Source: Scatophagus argus (Eukaryota > Chordata > Actinopteri > Scatophagidae). From it: a stretch of 64,000 nucleotides of DNA. The notes beneath the pieces were generated by a model. That model saw nothing but the letters and a program-made list of their open reading frames with translations, was not told the origin of the DNA and did not search any database. The position numbers and the translations under genes are program-made. Shown one piece after another: positions 37,535 through 51,177 of this stretch; positions within the stretch are counted from its first letter, which is position 1, and every line of letters begins with the position of its first letter. The stretch is from NCBI RefSeq assembly GCF_020382885.2, contig NC_058506.1:5270001-5334000 (forward strand), given 5' to 3'.

Positions 37535-40340
37535 TGCTTCTAATGAACTTTGTCCTTTGCAGCTGGTAATTGTTAAATAGGAGAATGTTTTATTCATTAG
37601 ATTCCTCAGATCTGTTATTACTAAATTAAATATTAGACTTATTATCCATTGATATCAGGGAATTCTTTTATAACAGACAGTCAATTTTTCTGGAGTTTGT
37701 GTGCATGAGTGTGCACAGTGTGTGTGCGTGTGTGTGTGTGTGTTTTGGCAAGAGATGTGCGATGAAACAGGCACATGAAACTGTATTATTGAAGTCAATA
37801 CAGTCATGAGAAACGGCTGCGCTCTTCTCGGGTCGGGCCGTTTGAAGCTGTCACCCAGTTACTGCTCAAAGGGTACTGTTTGACTGCTTGTTAGCCATCT
37901 TTTGGATCTGTGTGTGTGTACTATGTGTGTGTGGTACTGCCCCCCAGGGATCCCCTTTCCCTATCCCACTGACTTCAGAGCTGCTTTGAAGTTCTTCCTC
38001 AGAGGAGAGGTGAAGGGGAGGGGAAAAGAGTGAAGGGGTGGGGTGGGGTGCTGAGACAAAGAGGCGTCGGGGGAGGGACAAGAATGAAAATGCTTCATTT
38101 TTATCCCTGCACTGAGTCTGAGCTGTTGCCCTCGTAATTTGAGAGTGATGTCATAGTCTTCATGGTGTTTTTCTGGAATGACAAACTGTCTGTGCTGTTG
38201 GGCTGAGTGCGAAATCACAGGAGGACTCAGAGAGAGAGAGAGAGAGTGGTCAATGGCAGGAGAGTGCTGTGTTAGGAATTTACAGCATATTAGGGTGGTC
38301 ATGTAGCTGCTCTTGGTCAGCTCATGAATAATGGAGGGGATCAGTGTCTAGTTCCATCAGGTGATCCCGGTGTACTTTTCAGGAGCACTGTGCGTGTGTG
38401 TGTGTGGGTGTGATGGTGAAAAGAATGGAGAGAGGCGCAATGAGAACAGCTGCTGCGGCCAACACACCCTCAACAGAAAACCATCTGCCGTCCTTACTCC
38501 AGAGAACTAACACAAACACACACACCCCCTACCCTATTCTCTCTTCATCTATCTATCCATCTGGAAAATATGATTTATACATTGTTTTATGTGTAAAAAT
38601 TGGATTTGAGCCAGAAAAAGAATCACCCTGAAGCCAAACTTGAGCTCTGCAGCTATACCGCGAGAGATTTACACACACCCACAATTACCAAACACACAGA
38701 AAATGCTTTATTAATGATGTTGCTTTATTGCACACACAGATGCATTGACGGCAGGTGTTTGTCGTCGGGGAAGAGATTGTTTTTGTTGTGCCTTAGTATT
38801 CCTCAGAAAGCCTTCGGGATCCTACTGCGGCGATAACTACTGTAGATAAAGCAAAAGAGTGTGTGGGAGAAATGATCCTCTCAGCAGCCCATCCAGAGCT
38901 GTCATAATCCTGAGTGGGTGAGGTTGTGGAGAGGATCAGGCAAAGATAAGATGATGACTCAGGGAGCAGCTCTCACATGAGGAAATGAGACAGAGCCTCA
39001 ATAATGGCTTGTTTGGTGAATTACTGACCTCCCTCTCATGCCCATTAAAAACAGTATTTGCAAAGGTAAACTAATATAATCTCCAACGAGGCTCAGCTAG
39101 CAGTTTTATGGTCTGTGTAAATCTTGTTGAATCTTAACAGCATTTATTTGGATCACGTACAGTCTTTTAAACAGCATTTTGATTGCTCTGAATAAACAGC
39201 ATTGTCAGTGGTGGCGTGTAATGAGTGACAATGGTTCATCGTGAGTGAAACCAGCAGACAAAATGTCATCATTGCTGAGCTGCACTGCATGGCAGAATTC
39301 CATTTATTTACCCCAGAGAGATGAGGGGAAAAAGGCCAAGGACGCACAGGAATAAAAACTGGAAAAGGTGATGCTGTGAGCAAAAACTGTGCTGAAAAGA
39401 TGAATGCAGGCTCTGACCTTTTCCATCTTTTTTTTGCAGAGAATAATTCATATCAGCCTTGCCTGCTGCAGTCGTTGCACATGCCTTCCCTTATTTAGAG
39501 CAAGCCAGACCTAAAATAACTGTTTGTTCCCTTTATCATCAGCTCAGAGCCGGCGTACTGGCAGATGAGTGTAGCAGATTGACCTCGGTGTAAAGTCTAT
39601 ACCTGCGCTTGGTTTTGAGTTACACTGTTATTTCCGTCTTTGTGTGTTATTGCCAGAATGGTGTTTGTTCAGTTCAGTACTCCCTGTCAGAGAGAGTCAT
39701 ACAGCCGGCATGGGGGAGGGGTGAATCAATTATGCTCCCGTTTTATGATTATGTAAAATTGTGCGTGTGTGTGTGGTGGTTGATGAATGTCTCTCTCTGA
39801 GGCTCAGCGTTTGAATGCCTGTTTGTATCTGATAGAATGATCATCCATCTGCAGCCGCCATAGTTAGATGACTGTGAGCATTATAGTCAAATGGCTCTTG
39901 GTAAATAATAAATAACCTCTTTAACAGAAAGATCTGAGTACCCGCGTGTGTATTATTCACAGCTATCTCTCCAGCAGCTTGAGTTTTACTTCACCCTTTG
40001 ATTGCTCTAATAACTTGGATTACTGGCCACTTAACAGCACCACCTGAGGGTTGTCGGAATAACAAGTAACAAACACATGCACATCCACATACATAAATGT
40101 TAATGATCATTCATGACTCACAAGCACATATGGGGATTACACTGTAACCCAGGAGGAAAATGTGAGAAATATTATTGCATATTCCCTGATGGGGAGAGAG
40201 AAATCAATGATTGACACATTTACTTATAACTACACTTAAAAGAATGCTCTAAAGAAACAAATAAGACATATTTATCAAGCTATTTACTCCCACAGCAAAG
40301 TGTTCTCATATCACATCATTAAACACATGTATTAATTGAG
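37535..40340. other. Noncoding DNA with (GT)n and (AG)n tracts
   Basis: Contains (GT)n runs near 37715-37743 and 38392-38410, an (AG)n run near 38229-38247 and (GT)n near 39765-39775. No protein-like frame, splice-supported exon or RNA gene was recognised. Confidence 0.45.
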
Positions 40341-40657
40341 CAGGAATGGCCAATCAGAGACAAGAATTCACCCTCCATCTGCCTAGTCGTTAAATCGTCG
40401 GACATTTTCCCCCGAGTTTTTCAATAGCACACGTAACTTAACTTTTGAAACTGGCTTTGTTTATGGGAAACCCTTCACATTTCCAGAAGGAATTAAGATG
40501 TCAAAGACATTGTCATGCTGATGGAGAAGGTGCGTCAGAAATGTAATGCAATGTGAATCACTCAAAATTGCGTCTGTTTCTTAACCAACCTAAGAGTGTG
40601 TTTAGATATCTAAATATTTTTAACTTGTGAGAATTTGAGAAAGGGCAGCACGTGGTG
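40341..40657 (+). repeat. Dispersed repeat unit M, copy 1
   Basis: It begins CAGGAATGGCCAATCAGAGA and ends GGGCAGCACGTGGTG. It aligns almost end to end with 52290-52592, sharing long words such as GACAAGAATTCACCCTCCAT, GGGAAACCCTTCACATTTCC, GATGTCAAAGACATTG and TTTAGATATCTAAATATTTT. Small indels separate the two copies. Its right end is the first 15 bases of the SINE that follows copy 2. Confidence 0.9.
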
Positions 40658-40679
40658 AAAGACCTTCCCTTTAGCCATA

Positions 40680-40830
40680 ACTGTACTCTGCTAATTAGCA
40701 AGCATCAGTATGCTAGCACATTAAACTAAGCTGATGGAACATTATACCTGCTTAAAGTCACGGTGTCAGTACCATCTTTGTAAACCTGTTAGCATGTAGC
40801 TCAAAGCCCATGTTCGCCAAGCTTCAGAAA
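40680..40830. repeat. 'ctaattagcaa..catgctagc' repeat fragment
   Basis: Contains GCTAATTAGCAAGCATCAGT, ACATTAAACTAAGCTGATGG, ACATTATACCTGCTTAAAG and GTTAGCATGTAGCTCAAAGC. These correspond to the second half of the family at 20430-21125. Confidence 0.55.
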
Positions 40831-42169
40831 AATTGGTATTAAGACTCTGCAGGAAAGAAAAGAAAAGAAAAACAACAAAAAAGAACTGAAAATGTGTTTT
40901 CAAACTGTATTGTCACGTGTTTGTCTTGGCTGTTTAATTCAAAAGCACCAGTCAGGCTTCCCACTGCGTGTGGATATTCATATGGTACGCAAAACTGATT
41001 TTAATACCAACATTTTTACAAACACAAACTGGCAGCAGGCAAAGTTAGATTGGGCAAAGGGAGTCAGTCACAATGGATATGCACAAAGAGAAGGCAGGAG
41101 ATAACAATCCTTTTTTGTGAAATTGCATCCGTAACATGTACTCTGTGTCTGTAAAGGCAAAAAAAACGAGAGAGCCTAACATGGCTGTAACCCTCATACT
41201 ACAGGTTAGCCTGTGTGTGTGTGTATCTATGGTAACTACTGTCTTCTGAAAGAGAGAGTTTACAGGTATATGGACATGGATGGTGGATAGTGAATTATTT
41301 AGAAGCTCTATCAGACAGTGTTCACCAGACACAGCCCCAGACTGTGAATTCAGACCTCATATTGGACGGCAAGGAGGGAGAGATATTAGGCGGCAGCCCC
41401 CACTGAGCCCTCTATCTCGTGCTTGACAGACCCTCTCAGTAGAAAATCTACAACATATTTTTCAAACTAAGCAGTACAAACAGATCGGTGTAAAGCTGTC
41501 TGCAATGTTCTATTCTAAATGTTCTAAATACGGTCGTAATACTTTACCTTTACTTGAAGTTATAGCCAGGAGAATGCAGAATGCAGCATAATGGTTAAAT
41601 GTTTTTATTCCAAGGACATTTTAGCCTGCATGGATGTCTAATTGTGAAATTCAAATTGACTTTAATGTCTTTACACTGTCATAAAGGTTTGGTGTAAATG
41701 GAGGGTGTGTGAAGCCATGTGGATTCAAATGTAATCTTGTTGGTTGAGGGTAATGAAGTCAGATGTGGCTATTCTACAGACATGTTGAAGTGTCTATTCT
41801 CCTAAGTGGTACATTAGGCATGGTGAAGCAACACATTCATTCTGTCAATAGAGTACATCCTCTTAACATCTCGTACTGTCACCTCCTTTAATGTCTCCAA
41901 ACCTCAGTCATCACTTTGATCAAGGAAACACAAGCTATTACTAATTGCATCTATTGAAAGAAAGCGGCGGCTGTGTGGAAGGCCTGCTCATCACCTCGGA
42001 AAGGGAAATTGGTGCCTCCATGGGCAAGATTCTGTCCAAATTACCTTTCAGTGCATTTTAACAGTGTTGTCATTTGATTTGGCTTCTGTGTCAGCAAATA
42101 CCAGCTGAGGAAACAGAGTATTTCCAATTGATGCTGTTTTATACTTATACTTTCCTACAGTTGGTAATG
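40831..42169. other. Noncoding DNA
   Basis: AT-rich sequence without a supported exon. A less AT-rich patch at 41945-42060 could be a conserved noncoding block, but nothing in the window proves it. Confidence 0.4.
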
Positions 42170-42480
42170 ACGACTGTGTTTACCAGTTACTTTGCAGGTT
42201 AATTAAAACATATGATAAGCATATAAGTTGAGTTACTTGCAGTCAAACATTTTCCTTTTTAAATTTTTCACATGGATTCATTTAAATAACTGTCACAGTA
42301 TTTAATATTTCACAATAAAAACAAAGTTCAGAGAAAAGTCCAAAAAATAAAAATACATTTGCCCCATGACTCTTAAAATGGAGCTTGACTGGGTAAGTGG
42401 TTAAAACTAGCTCCATGCTGAGCAGTTACAACACTAAACTGCTGCTTAAATAGGATTTTTATTTGTAGCGGAGTAGTTTT
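42170..42480. repeat. Diverged 'cagttactttgcagg' dispersed repeat
   Basis: Contains ACCAGTTACTTTGCAGGTTA, AAAACTAGCTCCATGCTGAG and TTTATTTGTAGCGGAGTA. These match in order the element at 58610-59065 or the family as I know it. It is strongly diverged. Confidence 0.45.
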
Positions 42481-45400
42481 AGAACGTTAGGCTGGTCCTT
42501 TCACTTATGTAAAGGACTGGCAATTACAGACCCATGTAGCTATTAGGAATACAGGCAGCCCCCGATAAAATTATATTCTTATTGATCGAGTTTGTACTCT
42601 TTTGTCATTCTTTAATTATTGCAACTCTGTAATAGCTGCACATTAGGATTTCCTTGTGATCACTGTTTAGTTTTGGATAATTGCAGAATATGCAGAGAAA
42701 ATCGTCGCTTCCTCCTCAGCCTTAAAATCTGTGTTAGTTGTAATGATTTTGCCATTGCAGCTTTTACAAACACCTTGATTCCTCTTTTACATTGTGAAAC
42801 CCAAACTTGCTCCAGAACTAGTATTTAATCTGGGCAGATGCTGCTCCAAGGGGGATCTTAGCTAGTGTACTATTCCCTTTGTTTCTTTTCACTTTCCCGT
42901 GTGTATGTGCTCATGTATAAAGAGGGTAATTGTATTGTTTCATCTGGTTACTTGGACAGTGGTTTCTGTCAGCAAAGAAACAACTATTTAATGCCACGTA
43001 CTTGCAGACTAAAACATCCACGCAAATACCAATATGACATCATAAAATAATGAATTGAATTTTGTGACAGAATTATTTTTTTCTCTCCATTCCCAGTTGC
43101 TGCCTGTCCAAATTATTTATAGTCATTTTTAGGGAGTTATGGTGGAATCTGTTCCTGGGGGAATTTAATAATGTATGCTGTATGCGTGTAATGTTCATTT
43201 CACAAATTTATCCTTCAGTCTTTACTAGCAGACTCATCAGGACTTACCAAATGTTCCAGAGAGTTTAGTAGCACTCAGATGAGTCATCTTTTTTTTATAT
43301 ATATTTTTTTTAATATAAAACAGTATCTCAGTAATTGAACTATTTCAGAATTCACCAGCAGTTGGATAATGGATGATATTGTTATCTGGAGTCATGATTC
43401 AAAAGTTATATCAAATTAAATTCTTATATGTTATAACTGCAGGAATAGCAAAGGGTGTATGTATAAATATAGTTATTCTACATGGTGGTCATCTGTAATT
43501 CAGAAGTAGGTTTAATTTCTGCCTAACTGTGTTTGTAACACACTTGTAATGATACTTTGTGAGTTACTGCAATCTTCTCCATTAATCCTCTCACTGTAGC
43601 TTTCTATCTTCTTTATAGAGATTTTTTTCTTTTTGTTACCATACCACTATCAAAGTTTCCCAACCTTGATTTAGTAAGCAATTTAAACTTCGGCAATCAG
43701 TAGAATTTGCACTTCAGTCACAAGTGAAATTATGCCATTTTCCAGTGCTTTATGCTAATAAGGCTGATTAAACTAGATTAAATCAGTTTCCAGTTGTAGC
43801 TGCAGCCACTGTAGAAATCCTCTCTGTATTGTCAGAGTAGAACTTTAAAAACAGGGTTTGTCTACATGCATATGAACATTATACTCAAGAGAACACAATA
43901 AATAAATACACAGAATAAATACACAAAAACATGCAGTGAAACAGTGCTGCTCTGGGAGCTCAGCAAGGCCGAACACCAGCGGCTTGCTGCAGCAATTCAC
44001 ACAGCAGAGACCCACTGAACATTTATGGACCCTGGCTGCCAATTTCTTTTTGGGAGAATGTTTGGTTTCATTACTCTCTGTGGACCTTTGCTGGAAGAAC
44101 TAGAAATGGGTGTGTTGTTTGAGGCGGATGTGAGAGGTGAGAGGATGTTGAGGCACTGCGCTCTTCAGAGGCTGCCGCTTCTCTCTTGTTAAGTTATGTT
44201 GGCTCTGATAGGGGGCCGGAGTTTCAGCAAGAAGATGGAGATAAAGTGGGACATTTTACTATAGCTATTGTGTTTGAATCAGAGCATTTGTTGTTGGCAA
44301 TACAGCGCTGTTATTTACCACAGGGACCCACTTATATTAACCAATCTGATAAAAGAGACACTCTGACAGTCTTTCTATCTCTGAGGCTCCAGTGTGGCCA
44401 TAAAAGAGCTTTTGTTGACTCACATTTTCAACGAGTGTTATTGTGAAGACTGGCTTTCTCAGCAATAGGAAGTTACAGGCTTTATAGCCTTCTTACATCA
44501 GCAGAGTAGACCTTAAATTCCTTGCACTATGGTTATTGGTTGATAATTGTTTTGCAGCAGGGAGAATGTGTGACCAACCTGTTCTCCATGGAAGACCCAG
44601 AGTTTAAGGATTCGTAAGGGAGATCAGAAAGAAATATAAATGTGTCTCTCAAGAGGCAGAATTTTTTTAAGATATTAATAATTGCTTTCCTATTTAGATC
44701 TCCATTAGTTCTGAATCAACAGTAGTTTCAACCAGTGTAAACAAATACCAGCTGAAGAGCTTTTCAAACATCGAGAGATCAGCTCAAGAGCCCTTTAACT
44801 TTTTGCTCCTTTTAAATATAAAACAAAATCCAGCATGTTTTTCAAAGGAAAACTGCAACCCCTGATTCACGTTCTATTCTACTGAGTATATACTCTTTTA
44901 GTGGAGAATAGCATACTGTGTTTTTCAAGTGACCCTGGCCTCCTGCAGAGCTGTGCTACAGGAAAAGTGTTTGACCTTTATTCACACAGTAAAAGCAAGT
45001 GGCCTGTGGGTGCCAGACCAGGGCTGAATGAATGTCACCGCCAAACTTATCAGCATACCGGCATTTTTTTTGTCCCTTTCCACAATGAAAGGACAAAAAA
45101 AAAAGAACACTGGGGTGGCTTGGTGCTCTAACATGGATATGAAGCGGCCTGGAAAAACTAGCATGAAGCACACAAACTTGAAATCTTAAGAATTTTCAAG
45201 AGTCAAACAGAGAGATCCAGAGTTTGTCTGATGATGTGTCCTCTTCTGCACATCTGACTCTCATCTGTATTCTTTCCTCAAACCTCCAACCTCATTGATT
45301 AACCCCACAGTGTAGGGTTTAAAGAGTCAGCTGTCAGGGGAAATTTCATGCCCAGTGCCTTTTCCATTAGGGAGAAACAGGAGAAGATACCTCCTTGGGG

Positions 45401-45911
45401 GTATGCAGCTAAAAGATGTGGACCATGAATCCTATAGGCTCTTTTACAGCTTAGATTATGAATCAGAAAGTGCGCAAGGTCATACAGATCACTGGGGACG
45501 AACAGAACGCAATGCAGAATTCTGTATTCACCCCATCTATATGTCAGTAATGAAGCTGGATTTCAAATAGTTCAAACACTCAAGGCATTGGAATCTGGCC
45601 TTCTAGCTTTGTCAGCTGTGCAGTTGTTTAAAGGGTAGGGTGTGTGAGGGTGTTAGCTATTTATTCAGTGGCAGCAAATATGATTAGCAACAGAAAGTGG
45701 GGAATGTCGGAGATGGACGGGATTAGAGTGAGTGAGTAAGGAAAGAAATGGATGTATGATCTAGTTATCATCAGGGTAAGCGTGTTAGAATCTGACACCG
45801 AATTTGTATTCATGCTGCAGGTTGACTGCGATAAAGGAAACTGAGCCACAGCTCTGATTGGCTGGTAATACGCCTGTCTTCTTGCATCTGTACCAGCCTC
45901 ATACAGGGCAT
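42481..45911. other. Noncoding DNA
   Basis: No exon supported. Several frames of 60-86 codons occur (for example at 44186-44446), but none resembles a protein or has paired splice signals. Confidence 0.4.
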
Positions 45912-46520
45912 TTGCTTACTTGAACAGAGTTAGATGAGAAGATCAATACCACCCTCATGTCTGTCTCAATAAGACGCTAGAGCCAGCGGATGGGTTAGCT
46001 TAGCTTAACACAAAGACAGGAAGTAGAGGGAAACAGCTAGCCTGGCTCTGTGCAGAAGTAACAAAATCCATCTACCAGTACCTCTAAAGCCCATTCATTA
46101 TCATATTGGATTGTTTGTTTAATCCATCCAAAAACCAAAGTGTAAATATGACCATTCGTTTATGGGGGATTATGTGTCAGACTATTTCTTGGCTGTGAGA
46201 TGTTGCCAGGAAATCAGCAGAGATTCCATGAAGTTCTTCCCCCAGCCAAAAAATAGTCTGGCACATAATCCCCCTTAAATTGGCAAATTGTTTTTTTTTT
46301 TTTTTAAATTTACACTTATTTTTTTTCTTGTACAGATTGAACGAACCAGATATAACTGGTAACTGCTGAGCTTAAGAGGTGCTGGTAGGTGGCCAAACTA
46401 ACTGTTTCCTGTCTCTGTGCTAAACTAAGCTAACTGAGGGCTGTAGCCTTATGTTTAGCTTGCAGATATGAGAGTGGTATCAACCCTCTCATCTAACTCT
46501 CTGCCAGAAAGTGAATAAGC
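45912..46520. mobile_element. Near full-length fold-back element
   Basis: About 600 bp in which the left and right halves are reverse complements along nearly their whole length. AGAGTTAGATGAGAAGATCA pairs with CTCATCTAACTCTCT, GTTAGCTTAGCTTAACACAA with CTGTGCTAAACTAAGCTAAC, and GGGGGATTATGTGTCAGACT with AGTCTGGCACATAATCCCCC. The turn is near 46210-46240. No protein is coded. One diverged arm of the same family lies at 27335-27600. Confidence 0.85.
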
Positions 46521-46765
46521 CAATTTTCCAAAATACTATTTACAAGTTTTAGCCCTAAGTGCCTTTATTTTTCAGGATAAGGAAAAGGCAATACATGAAA
46601 GGTAGAATTGTGATAATTTTTAAAAATGTTTTTAATAACAGCATGCAGCTCTCTAACAAAGATATGTCAATTTGTAGATTAAAAACCAAACCAAAACACA
46701 AGTGACATAGGCTTGAAGATAAATAATCACTGAGTGAAATGTGTACTTCATTGCAGAGAAGTGAT

Positions 46766-46785
46766 GGGAGGGAGGGAGGGAGGGA
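46766..46785 (+). other. G-quadruplex motif with single-base loops
   Basis: Five GGG runs, each separated by a single A. This is the pattern known to form very stable parallel G-quadruplexes in vitro. Confidence 0.8.
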
Positions 46786-49700
46786 GTGCTGAGAGAATGT
46801 TCTCAGTTGTTGTGTTCTAGCATCACAGCCAGGGAGAAAAAAATGACCAGAGCAGACCCCCTGTGATGCTGGGTTGGAAATGTGGCCCACAGAGCTCATG
46901 CAGAGCTCTCTCTGAGAACAATTTAGATGGAAACAGCAGTCTAGCTGTACGATGTACATTAGACCCATTTGTACAATATTCACAGTGACTTACTGACAGC
47001 TGTAGTAAGCAGCAGTAACTCTCAGGAATTGGACGACTTGAATTGTGTCTCCCTCTGCATGAACAGCAGTGAATACTACTCTTTTTGAAATCCAAAAATC
47101 TGTGAAACTGACAAAATGAATCTTATCCTAATAAAAATAAAATAACATTTAAGAAAACTGAATTTCTGATTTCCCAGTTTTCATGTTTTTCCCATGAAGA
47201 TAGAGCTGATAAACATTAAGCAGAAAACCGAGCAGTTTTTACGCTGGTGTAACTGACTGAGAAATGTGTCTGCACTTACTTAGAACTCTTAGTACAGGCA
47301 GAAAATCATGCTGTGTATTCTAACCAGGAGTTTATACTTTTAGAGCCTCTGTGTAGTGTTTGAGATGTTGTTATGGCTGACTGGGGCAAATTTTCTAAGC
47401 AAGCCAGAAGAGCAAGAGAGACCAAGGCACAGAAGGGACTTAAGCCAGAGAGCTGGGCAGGAAACAGATGGCGTTGGTGTAGGGAGTGGGGGCGGGCGGT
47501 GCACACATAGACACAGTGCCTGGCCAGAGGATATTACAGCAAGCCTGGACACACTCATCCTCTGTCCCCTGCCTCCCAAGGGATTAATAAGCCCATTATG
47601 ACTGCTGCCCGTATGGGGAGCCTCAGAAGGGTTGTGGCACTGAGGGGGTGATACTGTAACTGGTTAGCCATATTTTCTTCTACTCCCTCACTTTGACTCT
47701 GTAATGTTTGGGGAGCATGTTATTGTTGCAGGCAGCCTCACTTTATCTAGCAATGGAGGGCAGAGGATGAGAGTCAGACAAAGGTGAGGGCTGTGACCTG
47801 GTCCACTGAGAGCACTTAGAAGACTGCAGGTGTTCATCATTTAGCTTATTGTTACGCCAGTAAAGCTGAACAGGTGGCTAAGCTTATGATTGGCATAAAA
47901 GCACAGAGGAGCACCCCCTATCTGGTGTATTCCTCTAACCCAGCCTCTGCAGAAGGACGTTTTAACCCCCACCTTGACTGAAAAGTCTTTCTAACAAAAG
48001 AAGCTGCATTCTGTGCAGCTGCTGCTGTGTCCGTATTGACTTTGTCTGAAGCTCTATTGGTGTTGGTGACATTTCTTGTACTCTCACATCACCTCCGGTG
48101 TGGCCGAGGGCTCTGTCTAACCTTTGAGGCGCCAAGTGGTCGCCCACTGGAAGAGCAGCCGCCAGCTCCACTGACCTTTATGAGTGCCGTATCCCTACCC
48201 CAACCCACCCTAACACTCTCTCCTGCCAACTCTCAGTTTGCTGGCTCCACTAGGCCCCAGTGTCTAGTGCTAACAAGCTGCATCTGCTGCTGTCGTCGGC
48301 TCCCCAGAGAGCTTGCTGGCCTCTACAGGCTGTATAGGCTTTCAGACCAGGATGACAAAGGAGAGCAGACTCTGAAACCTTCCAGTCAATGGAGATAGTT
48401 TTACTGCAGACAGGCCAGACACTCCTCTCAAAACATTTCTCTTCAATGTCATTACCACCTTCAACCGGTCATTAACTCATTGTATTGTCAAACTGCTTGC
48501 ATTCTCAGATAGTATCATTTTTGGTCTTACTTTTCTGTATGAATAACAATTTTTGATTCTCTCTGTTTAAACAACCATGTTACATATGGATGTGTGTGTT
48601 TGCGGCTTTTGCTGTTGAAATGTCGGAGTAGGCTTAGATGAAGGTGACCTCCAATCTCAGCGATCACCACAGATTCCAGAGAGGAATAAATAGAAAATCT
48701 ACAATAATAGTAACAGTCTGTGTTACCAGTGTTACACGGAGTTCAGGCATATGCCGATTACACTCCTTACCCACTGCAAGTAAAGGAAATAGAGGAACTA
48801 TTCTAAACTCAAGTGTCTGCTTCTTACAGCAGCATCAGCAGCAGAGTCACAGCGCAGAGTAGCAAGAATCACATTTCACTTATCAAGAGACTAGAGTCAG
48901 GCGAGTTACCCAGAAGACAATAGCAGAGGATAGCAGAGGAGTGTCAAAAAAGCAGAAATACCTATTTGGCAATATTTCAGATTTAAATCCAATTCCATGA
49001 GAGATCCTGACAATGTGGGGAATTGGGGGAAAGGAGTTGAGTTGGCTACCTCACTGAGAAGTTGGAGGTGTGCTGCCTATCTCCTGCAGCTCTTCATCTC
49101 ACTGTGGCTGCTCCTTGATCCATTACTCCCATAAAACGAGTCCCTGCAACACTCAGAACTGATCTGCTGTCCAAAAATGCCACAACGACTCTTGGTTTGT
49201 TTTATATACCTGGTTTGGGAGAATAATAGTGGTAAGTGATATACTCAGTGATAAACTGAGTGACTGATTAAAATGCATTATGATTTTCATTTCTATTGTC
49301 TAACTCCACTCCATTTTAAAACCCAAGAAGATGTTAATCAGATCACTTCCCTGGAGTAAAAGTAATCTTATTTTCCAATAAATATTCACTTTTCCTTCCT
49401 GGTTGCATTTCTTTACTCATCAGCCCATTTTATGCACAGAAGTGATCCACAGTTGCTTCACTTCCCAATTTGTGTATAAATATACAAACCGTTGTTTGTA
49501 CGGAGGCTGGGGATTATACCAGGATGCTTCTTCTGAAAGGTGCTTTAATCCTGCTCCCAGCTTGCAGATTAGAAGCCCCTCTCCTTTTTGAAGATTTTGT
49601 TCCATATCAGCTCCTTACCGAGGCATGTAAACACATTTCAGCACTGATTAGCCCAGAAACATTGCTTTGGACCCCAAAAAAGTACAGCCGTCATGAGAGA

Positions 49701-51177
49701 TCAAAGGGATTAATGCATTCATATATGCATGCGTGTATCATCTCTCAGGGCGGTGCGGTGGAGCCTGTGTTAATATTGGAATATCTGCCGCTTCATAGCC
49801 CACCGCACGTAGTCCTCTCTGACAGATGGCCAGAGGAGATGTGAAATCTGAGCAGGCAAAGAGGGGTGGGATGTCCATTGAGGCATTGTGGTTTGTCTCA
49901 TGTTATCTCCCTTTTGCCATGACCTGGGCGTTTCATGCATGGCCGCCAGCACGGGAAGGGCCACAGATTGAGATGCAAAATCACGGAGAGGGGTAGGAAC
50001 AACACAGTGGAGGAGGGAGGAGTGACCGATCTCACCTTGACAGTTAAGGGGAAGCTGCTAAAAAACATATTTTTTTAATTCATCTCTGCAGAGTCGATGG
50101 GTGTATGGACGTGCTCATTGGCCTGCGTGCCTCTCAGCAGGGCAGCGAGGTGTGTGAGGAGCTGATGACAGATGGTCATCATCACTGTCAGCGACATATC
50201 CGTCACTGTGTGCTCGTCTCCACCTCTCCCATCTTCTCACGGAGACCTGCTTTTCTCTCTGCGATCTTTTTTTTCTTGTGATATATGGGGTGGGCTCGAA
50301 GTCTCAGAGATGATAAGGGTGACCTGTCTGTTGTCTCAGCCCTTCTTCAATCAATCATTGGGTTATTTTCTCTGTCACAGTTCTCTCTATTTGACATTCT
50401 CTACCAGTCAGTCATCTACTGTTTCTACTTTCCTTCAGTCAGTAGCTGTGCCAAATTCACCTTGCCCTCAGCTGGGCCTGTCTGCTTGGTCTGTAGTTTT
50501 TGTCTGCACAAGGAAGTCCAGTATTAAGCTTTACGTTTTTTCAGAAATCCTGTCAAAACAAGGCTTTTTTGCAGGTTGACCTTGATTCAGCGGAAGCTAT
50601 CTGTCCTCCAGCGTTAGTTAATCACTGTGTGTCTCCTCACTATGGTGAGAGCGCTTCCTTATCGTGACAGGCAGGATTGCGTGGAGAGAAAAAAGACACA
50701 CCAACTGAGGCTTGAAAATATTGGAAAAAATGACAAAACCTTTCCTAATCACTCTCTTGTGATGCAGCAACAGAAAGCATTCCTGATCTGTCAGCAATCT
50801 GTGCTGCAGTGGCAGTGGACTCTTCCTCCATCCCCCATCTCAGCACTTAAACAGAACAAATATACATACACACTTTATAATGCAGAGAGGCTTTTTTTTA
50901 AGGCTTTTTTCTCCCCTATGAATGAACTGCGTGTAGGAGGGATGAGAGAGCAAAATGTAGGAGGAGAGAGGTGTATTTGTGTGTGTGTATTATCTTGGTG
51001 AGGAGAAGGGCATATGTATGACAGACGACACAGTGTACTACCTTAGAAAAGCCTCCCCCACTGACACTTGTTCTCTCTCATATCTGTGTCTGGTTTATTA
51101 TTGTCAGGAAGCCAGCGTCAGCCAGTGGCAGGGCCTGAGTTTAGATTTCACCAGCAGACATCTCTAATTGGAGTACA
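46786..51177. other. Noncoding DNA with possible conserved blocks
   Basis: No supported exon. The block at 50085-50260 is more GC-balanced and free of repeats, so it is a candidate conserved noncoding element. A sequence near 47962-48400 is also GC-richer, but it lacks splice signals and a recognisable protein. Confidence 0.4.

Noticed and set aside
44186..44446. An 86-codon frame with an ordinary amino-acid mix
   Set aside because: No recognisable domain, no splice sites and no promoter context. Frames of this length are expected by chance in 31 kb of noncoding DNA.
47962..48400. GC-richer block with frames on both strands (123 and 69 codons)
   Set aside because: Neither frame resembles a known protein, and the splice signals do not fit an internal exon.
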